DNA of 64,000 nt from Dyella terrae (GCF_022394535.1 NZ_CP089414.1:1302001-1366000), one strand, 5' to 3'; shown: positions 54,573 through 63,782, numbered from the stretch's first letter. The notes: generated by a model from the sequence alone, not told the origin. Program-made: numbers and translations.

Positions 54573-55166
54573 ATGCGTTACGACGCCGAACACAAACAGA
54601 AAACCCGAGCCAAAGTACTGGAAGTCGCCGCCAAGGCCATCCGTAAGGATGGCCCGGATCGCATAGGCGTGGCTGGCGTCATGGCCGAGGCCGGCCTGAC
54701 CCACGGCGGTTTCTACGCGCACTTCAAGTCGAAGGACGAACTAGTCACCGCGGCTATCGGGCAGATGTTCGAGGAATCGCGCGCGCGCCTTGAGCGTGAG
54801 ATGGAGGGCCGTAGTCCCGCCGATGGCTTGTCCGCCTATATCGACTTTTACTTGTCGACAAAACATCGCGATGCGCGTGGCGCGGGCTGCCCCATCGCGG
54901 CGCTGGCATCAGACCTGCCGCGCCTCCCTGAAGATGCCCGCACGCTTTTTGCGGAAGGTGCCCGCCGACTCACCGAAACCATGGCCGGCAAGTTCACAGC
55001 CATGGGGTATCCCGATCCGCAGGCACTGGCCCGCTCCACCGTATCGGAGCTGGTGGGCGCGTTGTCGCTGGCCCGTGCAGAAACGGATGCGCAGCACTCC
55101 GATGCCATTCTTGCCGACTCGCGCCGACAGCTGAAACACCGACTGGCCTTGGAACCCACCGCATGA
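54573..55166 (+). CDS. TetR family regulator
   Basis: A 197-residue repressor with HTH RIGVAGVMAEAGLTHGGFYA and C-terminal domain of the TetR_C_33-like type (CPIAALASDLPRL). The start at 54573 has GGAG at -9; a start at 54558 is inside the leader. It overlaps the thioesterase gene by four bases (ATGA). Close in HTH sequence to NemR/AcuR-type repressors that respond to electrophiles, but the ligand is not known. Confidence 0.9.
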   Translation: MRYDAEHKQKTRAKVLEVAAKAIRKDGPDRIGVAGVMAEAGLTHGGFYAHFKSKDELVTAAIGQMFEESRARLEREMEGRSPADGLSAYIDFYLSTKHRDARGAGCPIAALASDLPRLPEDARTLFAEGARRLTETMAGKFTAMGYPDPQALARSTVSELVGALSLARAETDAQHSDAILADSRRQLKHRLALEPTA

Positions 55167-55612
55167 GCATGATCAACCAGATCGGTCAGGGCCTGAACGG
55201 GCTGGAACAATTGCGCGCGTTCATGGCTTCCGGTCAGCGCCCAGGCATCGGCGATTCCCTGGATTTCGATCTCGTGGAAGTGGGTGACGGTACCGCTGTC
55301 TTTGCGGGCACGCCGGGCCCACATGCCTACAACCCCATGGGCATCGTGCACGGCGGCTACTTCGCGACCCTGCTCGATTCGGCCTGCGGCTGCGCCGTGC
55401 ATTCGCGCCTGACCGCGCAACAGGCCTATACGTCGTTGGAGCTGAAAGTCGCCTTCCACAAAGCGATGACGCACGACACCGGACGTATCCGCGCGGAAGG
55501 TCACGTGCGCAGCATTGGCCGCCGGGTGGCGTTTGCCGAAGCCAGTCTGCTCGACGCCGAAGGCCGCCTGTACGGCTCGGCGACATCTACGTTGCTGGTG
55601 TTCGACCGCTAG
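55163..55612 (+). CDS. Hotdog-fold thioesterase (PaaI family)
   Basis: A 149-residue acyl-CoA thioesterase with the hotdog motif NPMGIVHGGYFATLLDSACG, where the Asp of the central helix is the usual catalytic residue. It hydrolyses small aromatic or short acyl-CoA esters. Co-transcribed with the tetR ahead. Its stop codon overlaps the stop of the convergent basic protein gene within a shared CTAG. Confidence 0.9.
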   Translation: MSMINQIGQGLNGLEQLRAFMASGQRPGIGDSLDFDLVEVGDGTAVFAGTPGPHAYNPMGIVHGGYFATLLDSACGCAVHSRLTAQQAYTSLELKVAFHKAMTHDTGRIRAEGHVRSIGRRVAFAEASLLDAEGRLYGSATSTLLVFDR

Positions 55613-56151
55613 CGTGTGCGACTACGCATAGCGCGCGTACGCGCAGCGCGAGTCGCACCGGCGGTTCGCGTCGTAGCTCGCGTGCCTGCGGCCTTCTTCG
55701 CGGCGGCCTTGCGCTTGGTAGCTCCCTTGGTGCGCGCGGCCTTTCTGGCGGCCGCGGAGCGCTCGGTCGGTGTGCGCCGAGCAGCGGCTTCCTTCGCGTG
55801 CTCAGATAAGGCAGCTTTCGAAGCTGCCGCACTGCTTTCACGTTTCAGCGCGCCCAGCGCGGCGCGGCTGCGCTTGGCCGATGCAGCCTTGCTTGCGGAG
55901 GTTTTCTTCGCCACTGGCTTTTTGCGGCTGCTTTTGGCGCTGTGTGCGCCCTTCTTCGCCGGTACGGCGATACCGGCGCGCCGTGCCTCCGAAAGCCCGA
56001 TGGCAATGGCTTGTTCCGGCGAACGGGCGCCATGTTTACCTTGGCGAATGCGCTCGATTTCTTCGCGCACAAATTCGCCGGCCTGCGTGCTCGCCGACTT
56101 GCCTTCGCGCCTGTCCTTGCGGGCGCGTGCCAGGGCTCGTTCTGTAGGCAT
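55609..56151 (-). CDS. Lys/Arg/Ala-rich histone-H1-like protein with DUF6496-type domain
   Basis: A 180-residue basic protein. The N-terminal part (MPTERALARARKDRREGKSA, EFVREEIERIRQGKHGARSP, QAIAIGLSEARRAGI) resembles the DUF6496 domain. From about residue 75 it is a tail of KK/AAK/R repeats like eukaryotic H1 and bacterial AlgP/HctB. It likely binds DNA or RNA and affects chromosome structure or silencing. The frame is open to 56223; 56151 is the conserved start. Low-complexity tails of this kind vary in length between strains. Confidence 0.75.
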   Translation of the reverse strand: MPTERALARARKDRREGKSASTQAGEFVREEIERIRQGKHGARSPEQAIAIGLSEARRAGIAVPAKKGAHSAKSSRKKPVAKKTSASKAASAKRSRAALGALKRESSAAASKAALSEHAKEAAARRTPTERSAAARKAARTKGATKRKAAAKKAAGTRATTRTAGATRAARTRAMRSRTR

Positions 56152-56297
56152 ATCGCTGCTCCGGTGACGGTGAAGCGTCATGCTGCCGCGCCTCTCGTGA
56201 AAGGCGGAACAAATAAACCTCAAGCCCTCGCTGAGCGTTCATGCGCATAGCAGAGAGCGTTGCGACAGCACTCGGCGATACAGCCATGCACACATGG

Positions 56298-58159
56298 TTA
56301 CGCCAGGGCGCTGTCCTCGGCCGCGTCTTCCACCGCCACGAAACCGCCTGTCTGTCGCTGCCAGAGACGCGCGTACAGGCCGTCGCGCGCGATCAGCTCC
56401 GCGTGCGTGCCGGTTTCCACGATCTGGCCCTTATCCATTACCACTCAGGCGATCCATGCGCGCGATGGTGGATAGACGGTGCGCAATGGCGATCACCGTC
56501 TTGCCGCGCATCAGCACGTCGAGGCTGTCCTGAATAGCGGCCTCGGCATCGGAATCCAGCGCCGAGGTGGCCTCGTCTCAGAACGAGGATCGGCGCATCC
56601 TTCAGCAGTACGCGCGCGATCGCGATGCGCTGGCGCTGGCCGCCGCTGAGTTTCACGCCACGCTCGCCAACATGAGCGTCGTAACCAACTCGCCCTTCAC
56701 CATCGACCAGCTGTGGAATGAATTCTTCCGCGCGCGCCTGTCGTACGGCTTCGATCACCTGTGCCTCGCTGGCATCCGGACGGCCATACAGCAGGTTGTC
56801 GCGGATGGAGCGATGCAGCAGCGAGGTGTCCTGGGTGACCACGCCGATCTGCGCGCGCAGGCTTTCTTGCGCCACGTGTGCGATGTCCTGGCCGTCGATG
56901 AGGATGCGCCCGCCTTCCAGGTCATAGAGCCTGAGCAGCACGTTCACCAGCGTGGATTTGCCCGCGCCGGAGGGACCGACCACGCCGATCTTTTCACCAC
57001 CACGCACATTCAGGTCAAGGCCGGAAATCACCCCGCCCTTCTTGCCGTAATGGAAATGGATGTCCTCAAAACGCACGCTGCCTTCGGTAACTTCCAGCGG
57101 CATGGCGCCATCGCGATCCTGCACGGTGCGCGGCTTCGAAATGGTCTCGATGCCATCCTGCACAGTGCCCATGTTCTCGAAGATGCCGTTGATCACCCAC
57201 ATGATCCAGCCGGACATGTTGTTGATGCGGATCACCAGCCCGGTGCTCAGCGCGATGGCGCCCACGGTGACCTTGCCCTGGCTCCACAACCACAACGCCA
57301 GCGCGGAGGTACCCACGATAAGGAAACCGTTGAGCGTGGTGATGGCGGCGTCCATTGCCGTGGTCAGGCGTGTCATGGCGCGCATGCGCGTGATCTGCTC
57401 GCCCATGGCATCGGCCACATACTGTTCTTCGCGCTGCGTATGCGCGAACAGTTTGAGCGTGAGGATGTTGCTGTAACCGTCCACGATGCGCCCCATCAGG
57501 CGCGAACGCGCCTCGGACTGGCGCCAGGAACGCTCCTTGGTGCGCGGCACGAAATAGCGCAGCGTGGCTACATAGGCCACCAGCCATACGATCAGCGGCG
57601 CGGCGAGCCAGTAGTCAGCCTTGGCGAACATGATGATCGCGCTGCCGGTATAGATCGCCACGTACCAGACGGCATCGACGATCTGCACTGCCGATTCGCG
57701 CAGCGCGCCGGAGGTCTGCATGATGCGGTTGGCGATGCGACCGGCATAGTCGTTCTGGAAGAAACCCAGGCTCTGCCGGATCACGTAGCGATGGTTCTGC
57801 CAGCGGATGCGATTGGTGAGGTTGGGCACGATGGCCTGGTTCACCAGCAGATCGTGCAGGCCGATCAGCACCGGGCGCGCGATCAGCGCCACAAAGCCCA
57901 TCCACAGCAACTCGTTGCCGTGCAGGTGGAAGAAGTCAGCTACCGGCGCCCCCTTGGCCATGTCCACGATGCTGCCGATGAAGCCGAACAGCGACACCTC
58001 CACCATCGCCACGCCGAAGCCCACCACCAACGCGGCGGCGAACAAAGGCCACACCTGGCGCAGGTAGAACACATAGAACCGCCACACCGACTGCGGCGGC
58101 ATGCCATCGACGGGCTCCTTGAAGGCGTCGATCAGCGATTCGAACCAGCGGAGCAGCAT
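56298..58159 (-). pseudogene. ABC exporter (fused membrane and ATPase domains), interrupted by two inserted bases
   Basis: A half-transporter of the MsbA/multidrug type. It has six transmembrane helices (1-330), then an ATPase with Walker A VVGPSGAGKST and signature LSGGQRQRIAIARVLL. The frame breaks inside Walker B: deleting one base at 56578 restores [20 protein letters not shown], and deleting a second at 56445 restores the switch [20 protein letters not shown] to an end at 56298. The product would be 619 residues, normal for the family. As written it stops at 56438 with a scrambled end and could not hydrolyse ATP. Two identical-type lesions in 140 bases point to sequencing error. Confidence 0.88.
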
Positions 58160-58274
58160 GGGATCGTCCTTGGGGGAAACGCACGGGGAGTGCTTTGTGG
58201 GTGAAGGCGCGAAGGGGGCGTTTCAAGGTTTCCATCGCTATGGCGATGGATTGCAGCGCCCTGATCTTGCATTG

Positions 58275-58440
58275 AGGCGCTGGATTCCGGCCTACGCCGG
58301 AATGACTGCCATCAAGGTATTCGGAAGCCCGAAGCTCCCGGTTCTGCTGATCCTTTCAACGTACACGCCCCAAGGTGGAAAAGACGCTCTGTCTGGAAGC
58401 ACTTGACCGTCATTCCGGCGTAGGCCGGAATCCAGCGCCT
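58275..58440. repeat. REPIN-like pair of REP elements in inverted orientation
   Basis: Two perfect 32-bp inverted arms (58275-58306 and 58409-58440) flank 102 bases. Each arm itself contains the palindrome ATTCCGGC-4-GCCGGAAT. The same core occurs at 1046-1079. This is the structure of REPINs, short non-autonomous elements moved by RAYT transposases. It fills most of the 379-base gap between the ABC exporter and the PadR gene, in which nothing else except the PadR operator is seen. Confidence 0.85.
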
Positions 58441-58491
58441 TTAGGTCGGTAGAGCCAAAAACTTTCCAACGACACTTGCAATCCCGAAAAG

Positions 58492-58528
58492 TTACGATAT
58501 ATCTTAAGATCGTTACTTACGATATATC
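58492..58528 (+). promoter_or_regulatory. Operator/promoter of the PadR gene with repeated TTACGATATATC
   Basis: TTACGATATATC occurs twice (58492-58503, 58517-58528), with the palindrome ATCTTAAGAT between. The second copy ends 10 bases from the ATG. The arrangement suits autoregulation by the PadR protein, and similar AT-rich paired sites control E. coli yqjI. Confidence 0.65.
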
Positions 58529-58538
58529 GGAGTTAGTC

Positions 58539-59195
58539 ATGGGATTTCGTCATTTCTTTGAGCACCACCACCATCACCACAGCCGCCACGGCCATTGCCG
58601 CGATGGTTTTGAAGGCCGCGAAGCCTGGGCCCGCGAGGCCATGGGCATCGGTCGCGGACGCGGTCGCCGCGGTTTAGGCGATGACGACGGCGAAGGCGGC
58701 TGGGGCGGCATGGGCGGTCGTTTCCGGGGTGGACGCATGTTCGGCCACGGCGACCTCAAGCTCATCCTGCTCGCCCTGATCGCCGAACAGCCGCGCCACG
58801 GCTACGACCTGATCCGCACCATCGAGGAGATGTTCGATGGCGCCTACGCGCCCAGCCCCGGCGCGGTCTACCCCACCCTCACCCTGCTGGAGGAATTGGG
58901 CCACGCCAGCGTGCAGAGCAACGACGGCAAGAAGCTCTACACGATCACCGAGGAAGGCAAGGCATTCCTGGCCGAGAACAAGGAAGCGGTGGACGCAGTG
59001 ATGTCTCGCATGGAGCAGACCGCCAAGATGTTTGCCCGCGCTTCCGCGCCGATGGCGCTGCGCGAAGCGATGCACAACCTCAAGCGCGCCCTGTTCATGC
59101 ACGGCGGCCCGTGGAACGCCGAGGAAGTGAAGCGCATTGTCGACATCATCAAGCGGGCCGTGGATGAAATCATCAAGGGAAAGAAAGATGCCTGA
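58539..59195 (+). CDS. PadR family regulator with His-rich N-terminus (YqjI-like)
   Basis: A 218-residue winged-helix regulator. The N-terminal 35 residues contain HHHHHHSRHGHC, followed by a Gly-rich linker and the PadR domain (DLKLILLALIAEQPRHGYDL, SPGAVYPTLTLLEELG). This layout matches E. coli YqjI, an iron/nickel-responsive repressor of the ferric reductase gene yqjH. ATG 58539 is chosen with GGAG upstream; the frame is open to 58476 through the operator. Coupled with the next gene by an eight-base overlap. Confidence 0.88.
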   Translation: MGFRHFFEHHHHHHSRHGHCRDGFEGREAWAREAMGIGRGRGRRGLGDDDGEGGWGGMGGRFRGGRMFGHGDLKLILLALIAEQPRHGYDLIRTIEEMFDGAYAPSPGAVYPTLTLLEELGHASVQSNDGKKLYTITEEGKAFLAENKEAVDAVMSRMEQTAKMFARASAPMALREAMHNLKRALFMHGGPWNAEEVKRIVDIIKRAVDEIIKGKKDA

Positions 59196-59559
59196 GGCCA
59201 TGACCACCGCGCCAGCCGACATCCAACCGCTGCTGGCGCGCGTGGGCATGCGCGCCACGCCACCGCGCCTGGCCATCTGGCAGGCGCTGCACGATGCCAC
59301 CGATGAGCCCGATGCGGTGGAGCTGCTGTGCCGGGCGCAACGGATCGAACCACGCACCAGCCTCGGCACGGTCTATCGGTTCCTGCGCGAACTGGAACAA
59401 CACGGTTTGGCTAGCTCGCGGCCCATCGCGCACGAACGCTCGCGTTGGCGCGTGGGGTCGTCTACCGAATCGACCACGAAGAACACCGAAGCCATCGCCG
59501 CCGTGGCCCGCCTTGCTGCAGCCTTCGGCTACCGATTGGTGCCGGTCGTGACCACCTGA
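59188..59559 (+). CDS. Fur-family N-terminal domain protein, shortened
   Basis: A 123-residue protein with the Fur winged helix (GMRATPPRLAIWQALHDATD, TSLGTVYRFLRELEQHGLAS) but not the metal-binding dimerisation domain: the CxxC and HHHD ligands are absent, and the C-terminus is short (AIAAVARLAAAFGYRLVPVV). The start at 59188 overlaps the PadR gene by eight bases; 59200 is the alternative. It may bind DNA constitutively or act with the PadR partner. Confidence 0.8.
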   Translation: MPEAMTTAPADIQPLLARVGMRATPPRLAIWQALHDATDEPDAVELLCRAQRIEPRTSLGTVYRFLRELEQHGLASSRPIAHERSRWRVGSSTESTTKNTEAIAAVARLAAAFGYRLVPVVTT

Positions 59560-59582
59560 AACACGCGTCAGCGACGCGTGTT
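59560..59582. terminator. Perfect 10-bp hairpin between Fur-like gene and nfi
   Basis: AACACGCGTC-AGC-GACGCGTGTT, spanning the stop region of the two convergent genes. Symmetric, so suitable for both. Confidence 0.7.
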
Positions 59583-60257
59583 GCCGCGACGCGACGCCAG
59601 CCGGTCGGCCAATCGCGTCGGTTCGGGCAATCGGTACTTTGTGCCAAACGCCAGCACCAGTTCCGGCGCCGTCGCCAGGCTGACGCGATGCCCCGGCGAA
59701 ACGATCAGTGGCCGGATGCGATCCTTGCTGCGCAGGACACAGCCGATCACCTCACCTTTGTATTCCAGCGGCTGGCGATCGCCGCGATGCGGTCCGACTT
59801 CTTCGTGCGTGCCTACCAGGATCGACTTCGCCACGCCGATGGTCGGCAGGCCGGTGACCACGCCCAGGTGCGCTGCGATGCCCAGCCGCCGCGGGTGCGC
59901 GATACCTTGTCCGTCGACGAACACCAAGTCCGGCGACTCCGGCAGCTCGGACAGCGCCTGCAACACCGCAGGTAATTCGCGGAAGGAAAGCAGGCCCGGG
60001 ATGTAAGGCATCCGCGTCGGTTGCCGCGCCACCACCTCGGCCACGGGCTCCCGTGTGTGTGCGTCCAGCAGTACTGCGGCTGCACGCGTTACCGCACCGC
60101 CCTCCTCGAAGCCCACGTCCACACCGGCCACGCGTCGCAGCGGCGGATAGTCGTCTTCCAACCGCACCCTCGCAGCCAGTTCGGTTTGCAGCAGGCGGGC
60201 CTTTGCCACGTTGCCGTCCCACGGCGGCACCGCATGCGTCATGTCGATCGAAGTCAT
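59568..60257 (-). CDS. nfi: Endonuclease V
   Basis: A 229-residue DNA repair enzyme that nicks the second phosphodiester 3' of deoxyinosine and other deaminated bases. Motifs: [11 protein letters not shown] (first catalytic Asp), [15 protein letters not shown] (Tyr wedge and Glu), [20 protein letters not shown] and [10 protein letters not shown]. The length is typical. A GTG precedes the ATG at 60257 in frame; ATG is used. Confidence 0.95.
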   Translation of the reverse strand: MTSIDMTHAVPPWDGNVAKARLLQTELAARVRLEDDYPPLRRVAGVDVGFEEGGAVTRAAAVLLDAHTREPVAEVVARQPTRMPYIPGLLSFRELPAVLQALSELPESPDLVFVDGQGIAHPRRLGIAAHLGVVTGLPTIGVAKSILVGTHEEVGPHRGDRQPLEYKGEVIGCVLRSKDRIRPLIVSPGHRVSLATAPELVLAFGTKYRLPEPTRLADRLASRRGNTRR

Positions 60258-60350
60258 CACGACAGCGTGAATGCCCGGGAATCAATGAACCGTCAAGAGC
60301 TGCATTCCGAGACATTTATTCATTGACCGGTTCAGGGGTCGGCCCGGATC

Positions 60351-62795
60351 ATGCGTCGCATGCCTATTCTGCTTCGCTTTCTGCTGGTTCTCCTTATCGC
60401 CATCGCTGGCGCTACTCCCGTGTTTGCCCAAGATGCGCAGGGCAGTGCGCAGATACAGCAGGCGCCGCTCGCTACGCCCGACCAGCTGAGCGCACAGCTC
60501 GACAAGATCAAGCAGACGCTGACCGACAAAACCAAGCTGACCGACGAGACGCTGACGGCCGCGCGCACCAGCGCGCAAAACGTGCAGCAGCAAGCCGACC
60601 AGCTCACCGCCAGCCTCGCCCCGCAGGCCGACGCACTCAAGGGCAAACTCGACGTGCTGGGTCCCGCGCCGGAGAAAGGCGCGCCGGCAGAAGCGCCGGA
60701 AGTGGCGAGCCAGCGCAAACTGTTGTTGAAGGCACAGACCGACCTTACCGGCCAGATCACCCAATCGAAGCTGTTGAGCCGTGACAGCCAGCAGTTGCTG
60801 ACGGAGATTGGCGCGCTGCGCCGCGACCTGTTCAACGCACAGATCAGCCAACGCAGCGCTTCGCCGCTGAGCGGCGAGTTCTGGACCCGCATCGCGCAGA
60901 GCGTTCCCGATGACCGGGTCGGCTTTGGCCAGCTCTGGGTATCGCTGAAAGCCGCCATCGCCCAGGCTTGGCAGCCCGCCAATCGCCTGCCGTTCATCGT
61001 GTGCCTGCTCGCCGCCATCGCTTTGTTCGCCGGCGGGCGTCGCCTGCTTGAGCACAAGATGCTGGACATGGCAGCGCGTTACCTGCCATCCGGCCACCTG
61101 CGCCGGAGCGCCATGGCCGTGCTGGTGACCATCGCCACCATGCTGGTCTACGGCATGGCTGCGTGGCTGTTGTATCTCGCGGTGAACTGGAACGGCGTGT
61201 TCGACCAGGACCTGGACGATCTCGTACGTCCGCTGGTGCGGCTGATGTTCTATGTAGCCACCATGGCCGGCCTCGGACGTGCGCTGTTGATGGTCAAGCA
61301 CCCGTCATGGCGCCTACCGCCGATCTCGGACGACCTGGCCAAGCGCCTGTGGCCGTTCCCCACCACCATGGCCTATAGCGCGCTGCTGCTAGGCATCATC
61401 GAACGCGTCACCAACGACATCGGGGCCAGCCTCGCCACCGCGATGGCAGCCAATGCCCTGGCGGCCACGCTGATCGGATGCCTGGTGGGTTATGGGCTGA
61501 TCCAGATGAGCCGCGCCCGGCGCGCCCTGCTCGCCGCAGGGGAAACGCCGGCCGAACGCCCGCTATGGGTGGGCCTGCTGGTGCTGTGTGCTTTCCTTGG
61601 GGTGCTGATCATCCTGCTCTCAGTGCTTACCGGCTACATCGCGCTGGGCTTCTACGTCGCACGACAGATGATTCGCGCCGGCTTCCTGATCGCCGCGCTC
61701 TACGTGTTCATGCACTTGATCAACGACCTGTGCGAGTCGCTGCTTTCGCCGGAATCGCGCGCTGGCCAGCGCATGCAGGAGAACTTCGGCATCTCGGCAC
61801 CCCGCCTTGAGCAGACGGCCACCATCCTTTCCGGCGTCAGCCGGGCGTTCCTGCTGCTGATCGCCATCCCGCTGATCCTGGCGCCCTACGGTGCCGGCAC
61901 CAACGAGTTAGTCGATCGCGGCACGCGCATTTTCAGCGGTCTGTCGCTGGGCACGCTGACCATCAGCCCCACCAGTATCTTCAATGCGCTGATCGTGCTG
62001 GTGCTGGGCGGCGTCATCGTGCGCCTGATCAAGCGCTGGCTCAGCCACCAGCTGTTGCCCAAGACCTCGCTAGACGTAGGCATGCAAACGTCCATCGTCA
62101 CCCTGCTCGGCTACGTGGGCGGCATTCTGGTGTTCGTGCTGGTGCTGGGCGCACTAAAGGTGGATGTGCAGAGCATCGCCTGGGTGGCCAGCGCGTTGTC
62201 GGTGGGTATCGGTTTTGGCCTGCAGGCCATCGTGCAGAACTTCATCTCCGGCCTGATCCTGCTGGCAGAGCGCCCGGTGAAGGTGGGCGACTGGGTCAGC
62301 ATCAGCGGCGTGGAAGGCGATATCAAACGCATCAACGTGCGTGCCACCGAAATCCAGCAGAGCGACCGCTCCACCGTGATCGTGCCCAACTCGCAGCTGA
62401 TCACCCAGAACGTGCGCAATGTGACCCTGGCCAATGCGCAGGGTCGCGTGCAGATCCGCCTACCCATGCCACTGAGCACCGATGCTGCCAAGGTGCGGCA
62501 GATCATTTTCGACATCCTGCGTAACCACTCGGTGACACTGAATGCGCCCTCGCCCAGTGTGACGCTGGACAGCATCGACTCGGGCTCAATGATGTTCGTA
62601 TGCACGGCTTACGTGAGCAATCCGCGTGACTCCGGCACGGTGAAGAGCGACTTGCTGTTCGAGATCATTGACCGCCTGCGCAAGGCCGACCAGCCCCTCT
62701 CCACGCCGCAGGACATGGTGGTACGCACCATGCACCCCGACCCGGCCACCGCACCGGCGCCATCGACCACGGTGATCCCCGGGCAGAAGACCTGA
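60351..62795 (+). CDS. Large MscS-family mechanosensitive channel with DUF3772 domain
   Basis: An 814-residue inner-membrane channel. A signal peptide (RFLLVLLIAIAGATPVFAQD) is followed by a periplasmic coiled-coil DUF3772 domain (about 35-200), several extra transmembrane helices and the MscS core. The pore helix is VASALSVGIGFGLQAIVQNF and the vestibule contains RPVKVGDWVSISGVEGDIKR. It belongs to the YbiO/MscK-sized group that protects against hypoosmotic shock. Starts at 60351 or 60360. Confidence 0.92.
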   Translation: MRRMPILLRFLLVLLIAIAGATPVFAQDAQGSAQIQQAPLATPDQLSAQLDKIKQTLTDKTKLTDETLTAARTSAQNVQQQADQLTASLAPQADALKGKLDVLGPAPEKGAPAEAPEVASQRKLLLKAQTDLTGQITQSKLLSRDSQQLLTEIGALRRDLFNAQISQRSASPLSGEFWTRIAQSVPDDRVGFGQLWVSLKAAIAQAWQPANRLPFIVCLLAAIALFAGGRRLLEHKMLDMAARYLPSGHLRRSAMAVLVTIATMLVYGMAAWLLYLAVNWNGVFDQDLDDLVRPLVRLMFYVATMAGLGRALLMVKHPSWRLPPISDDLAKRLWPFPTTMAYSALLLGIIERVTNDIGASLATAMAANALAATLIGCLVGYGLIQMSRARRALLAAGETPAERPLWVGLLVLCAFLGVLIILLSVLTGYIALGFYVARQMIRAGFLIAALYVFMHLINDLCESLLSPESRAGQRMQENFGISAPRLEQTATILSGVSRAFLLLIAIPLILAPYGAGTNELVDRGTRIFSGLSLGTLTISPTSIFNALIVLVLGGVIVRLIKRWLSHQLLPKTSLDVGMQTSIVTLLGYVGGILVFVLVLGALKVDVQSIAWVASALSVGIGFGLQAIVQNFISGLILLAERPVKVGDWVSISGVEGDIKRINVRATEIQQSDRSTVIVPNSQLITQNVRNVTLANAQGRVQIRLPMPLSTDAAKVRQIIFDILRNHSVTLNAPSPSVTLDSIDSGSMMFVCTAYVSNPRDSGTVKSDLLFEIIDRLRKADQPLSTPQDMVVRTMHPDPATAPAPSTTVIPGQKT

Positions 62796-62843
62796 CACTC
62801 GCATCCCATCGGCCTAGACTCGCGACATACCCGGAGCCTGCCG

Positions 62844-63660
62844 ATGGGACACCACGCCGTCGTACCTGCGCCACCACTCGATGCCCTGGTCGCCCGCCTG
62901 TCGGACTGGGACATGCCGCCGGCCGCGCATCACTATGAGCGTGTGCTGCCCGTGCCAGGCGCGGCACTGATCATCAACCTGCACGAGAACGAAACCCGCA
63001 TTTACAACGACGATGTGGAACGACGTTGCGTTCGTTCGGCTGCGTCGGTCATCGGTGGCCCCTGCCTGCGCAGCCAGATCATCGACACCGCCGAACAAGT
63101 GCGCGTGATGGGCGTGGTGTTTCGCCCTGGCGGCGCGCATGCCTTCACCGGCGAAGATCACGAGACCCTAGTTGCCCAGGACATCGGGCTCGAAGACATC
63201 TTCGGCAGCAGCGCCCACGCGCTGCGCGAACGACTGCTGGACACATCCTGCGCGCAGCAGCGCCTTGCGCTGCTGGAGCACTGGCTACTTGCGCATACTG
63301 CGCATGCCGCAACTCGCGCCCGAGGTGCTGTACGCGCTCGGCGAGATCGGCGCGCGACCGCAGGTGACGCGCATCGGTCCGCTGGTGCGCGACACCGGCC
63401 TATCCGAATACCGCTTTGGCCGCCTGTTCCGCCGCCAAGTGGGCATGGGCCCAAAACGCTATGCGCGACTCCTGCGTTTCCGTAGCGTGGTGGACGCCGT
63501 GTACCGCTCTGGTGCCGTGGACTGGAGCGCCGTCGCTTTCGACGGTGGCTACGGCGACCAGGCGCATCTGGTGCACGAGTTCCGCGAGTTTGCCGGCATG
63601 ACGCCCACGGCCTTCATGGCCGCACGCGGACCATATCCGAATCACTTGCCGCTGGATTAA
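62844..63660 (+). pseudogene. AraC family regulator, interrupted by one inserted base
   Basis: A helix-turn-helix regulator with an N-terminal DUF6597-type domain (YERVLPVPGAALIINLHENE, RVMGVVFRPGGAHAF) and a C-terminal AraC domain in another frame (RLFRRQVGMGPKRYARLLRF, VAFDGGYGDQAHLVHEFREF). Deleting one base near 63297 (the A of CATACTG) joins LLEHWLLAHLRMPQLAPEVL and gives 271 residues. The first frame ends in unrelated sequence at 63485. GGAG is eight bases before the ATG. The conservation on both sides suggests a sequencing error; if true, a DNA-binding-defective protein results. Confidence 0.86.
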
Positions 63661-63782
63661 GCGTCGCGAACAAAACGTATCGAGCGCCCGCCTGACGGTC
63701 GCGCAGTCGTTTTGTTGGTGGCTCTAAGGCGTCTCTTCACTTTCGCCGTGGCATCATGCCTCCCCCTAGCGAGGCCCCTCAC

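Noticed and set aside
56567..58204. 545-codon frame on the plus strand opposite the ABC exporter
   Set aside because: Composition is typical of an antisense frame in a GC-rich gene (many His, Arg and Gln), and the minus strand has unmistakable ABC transporter motifs.
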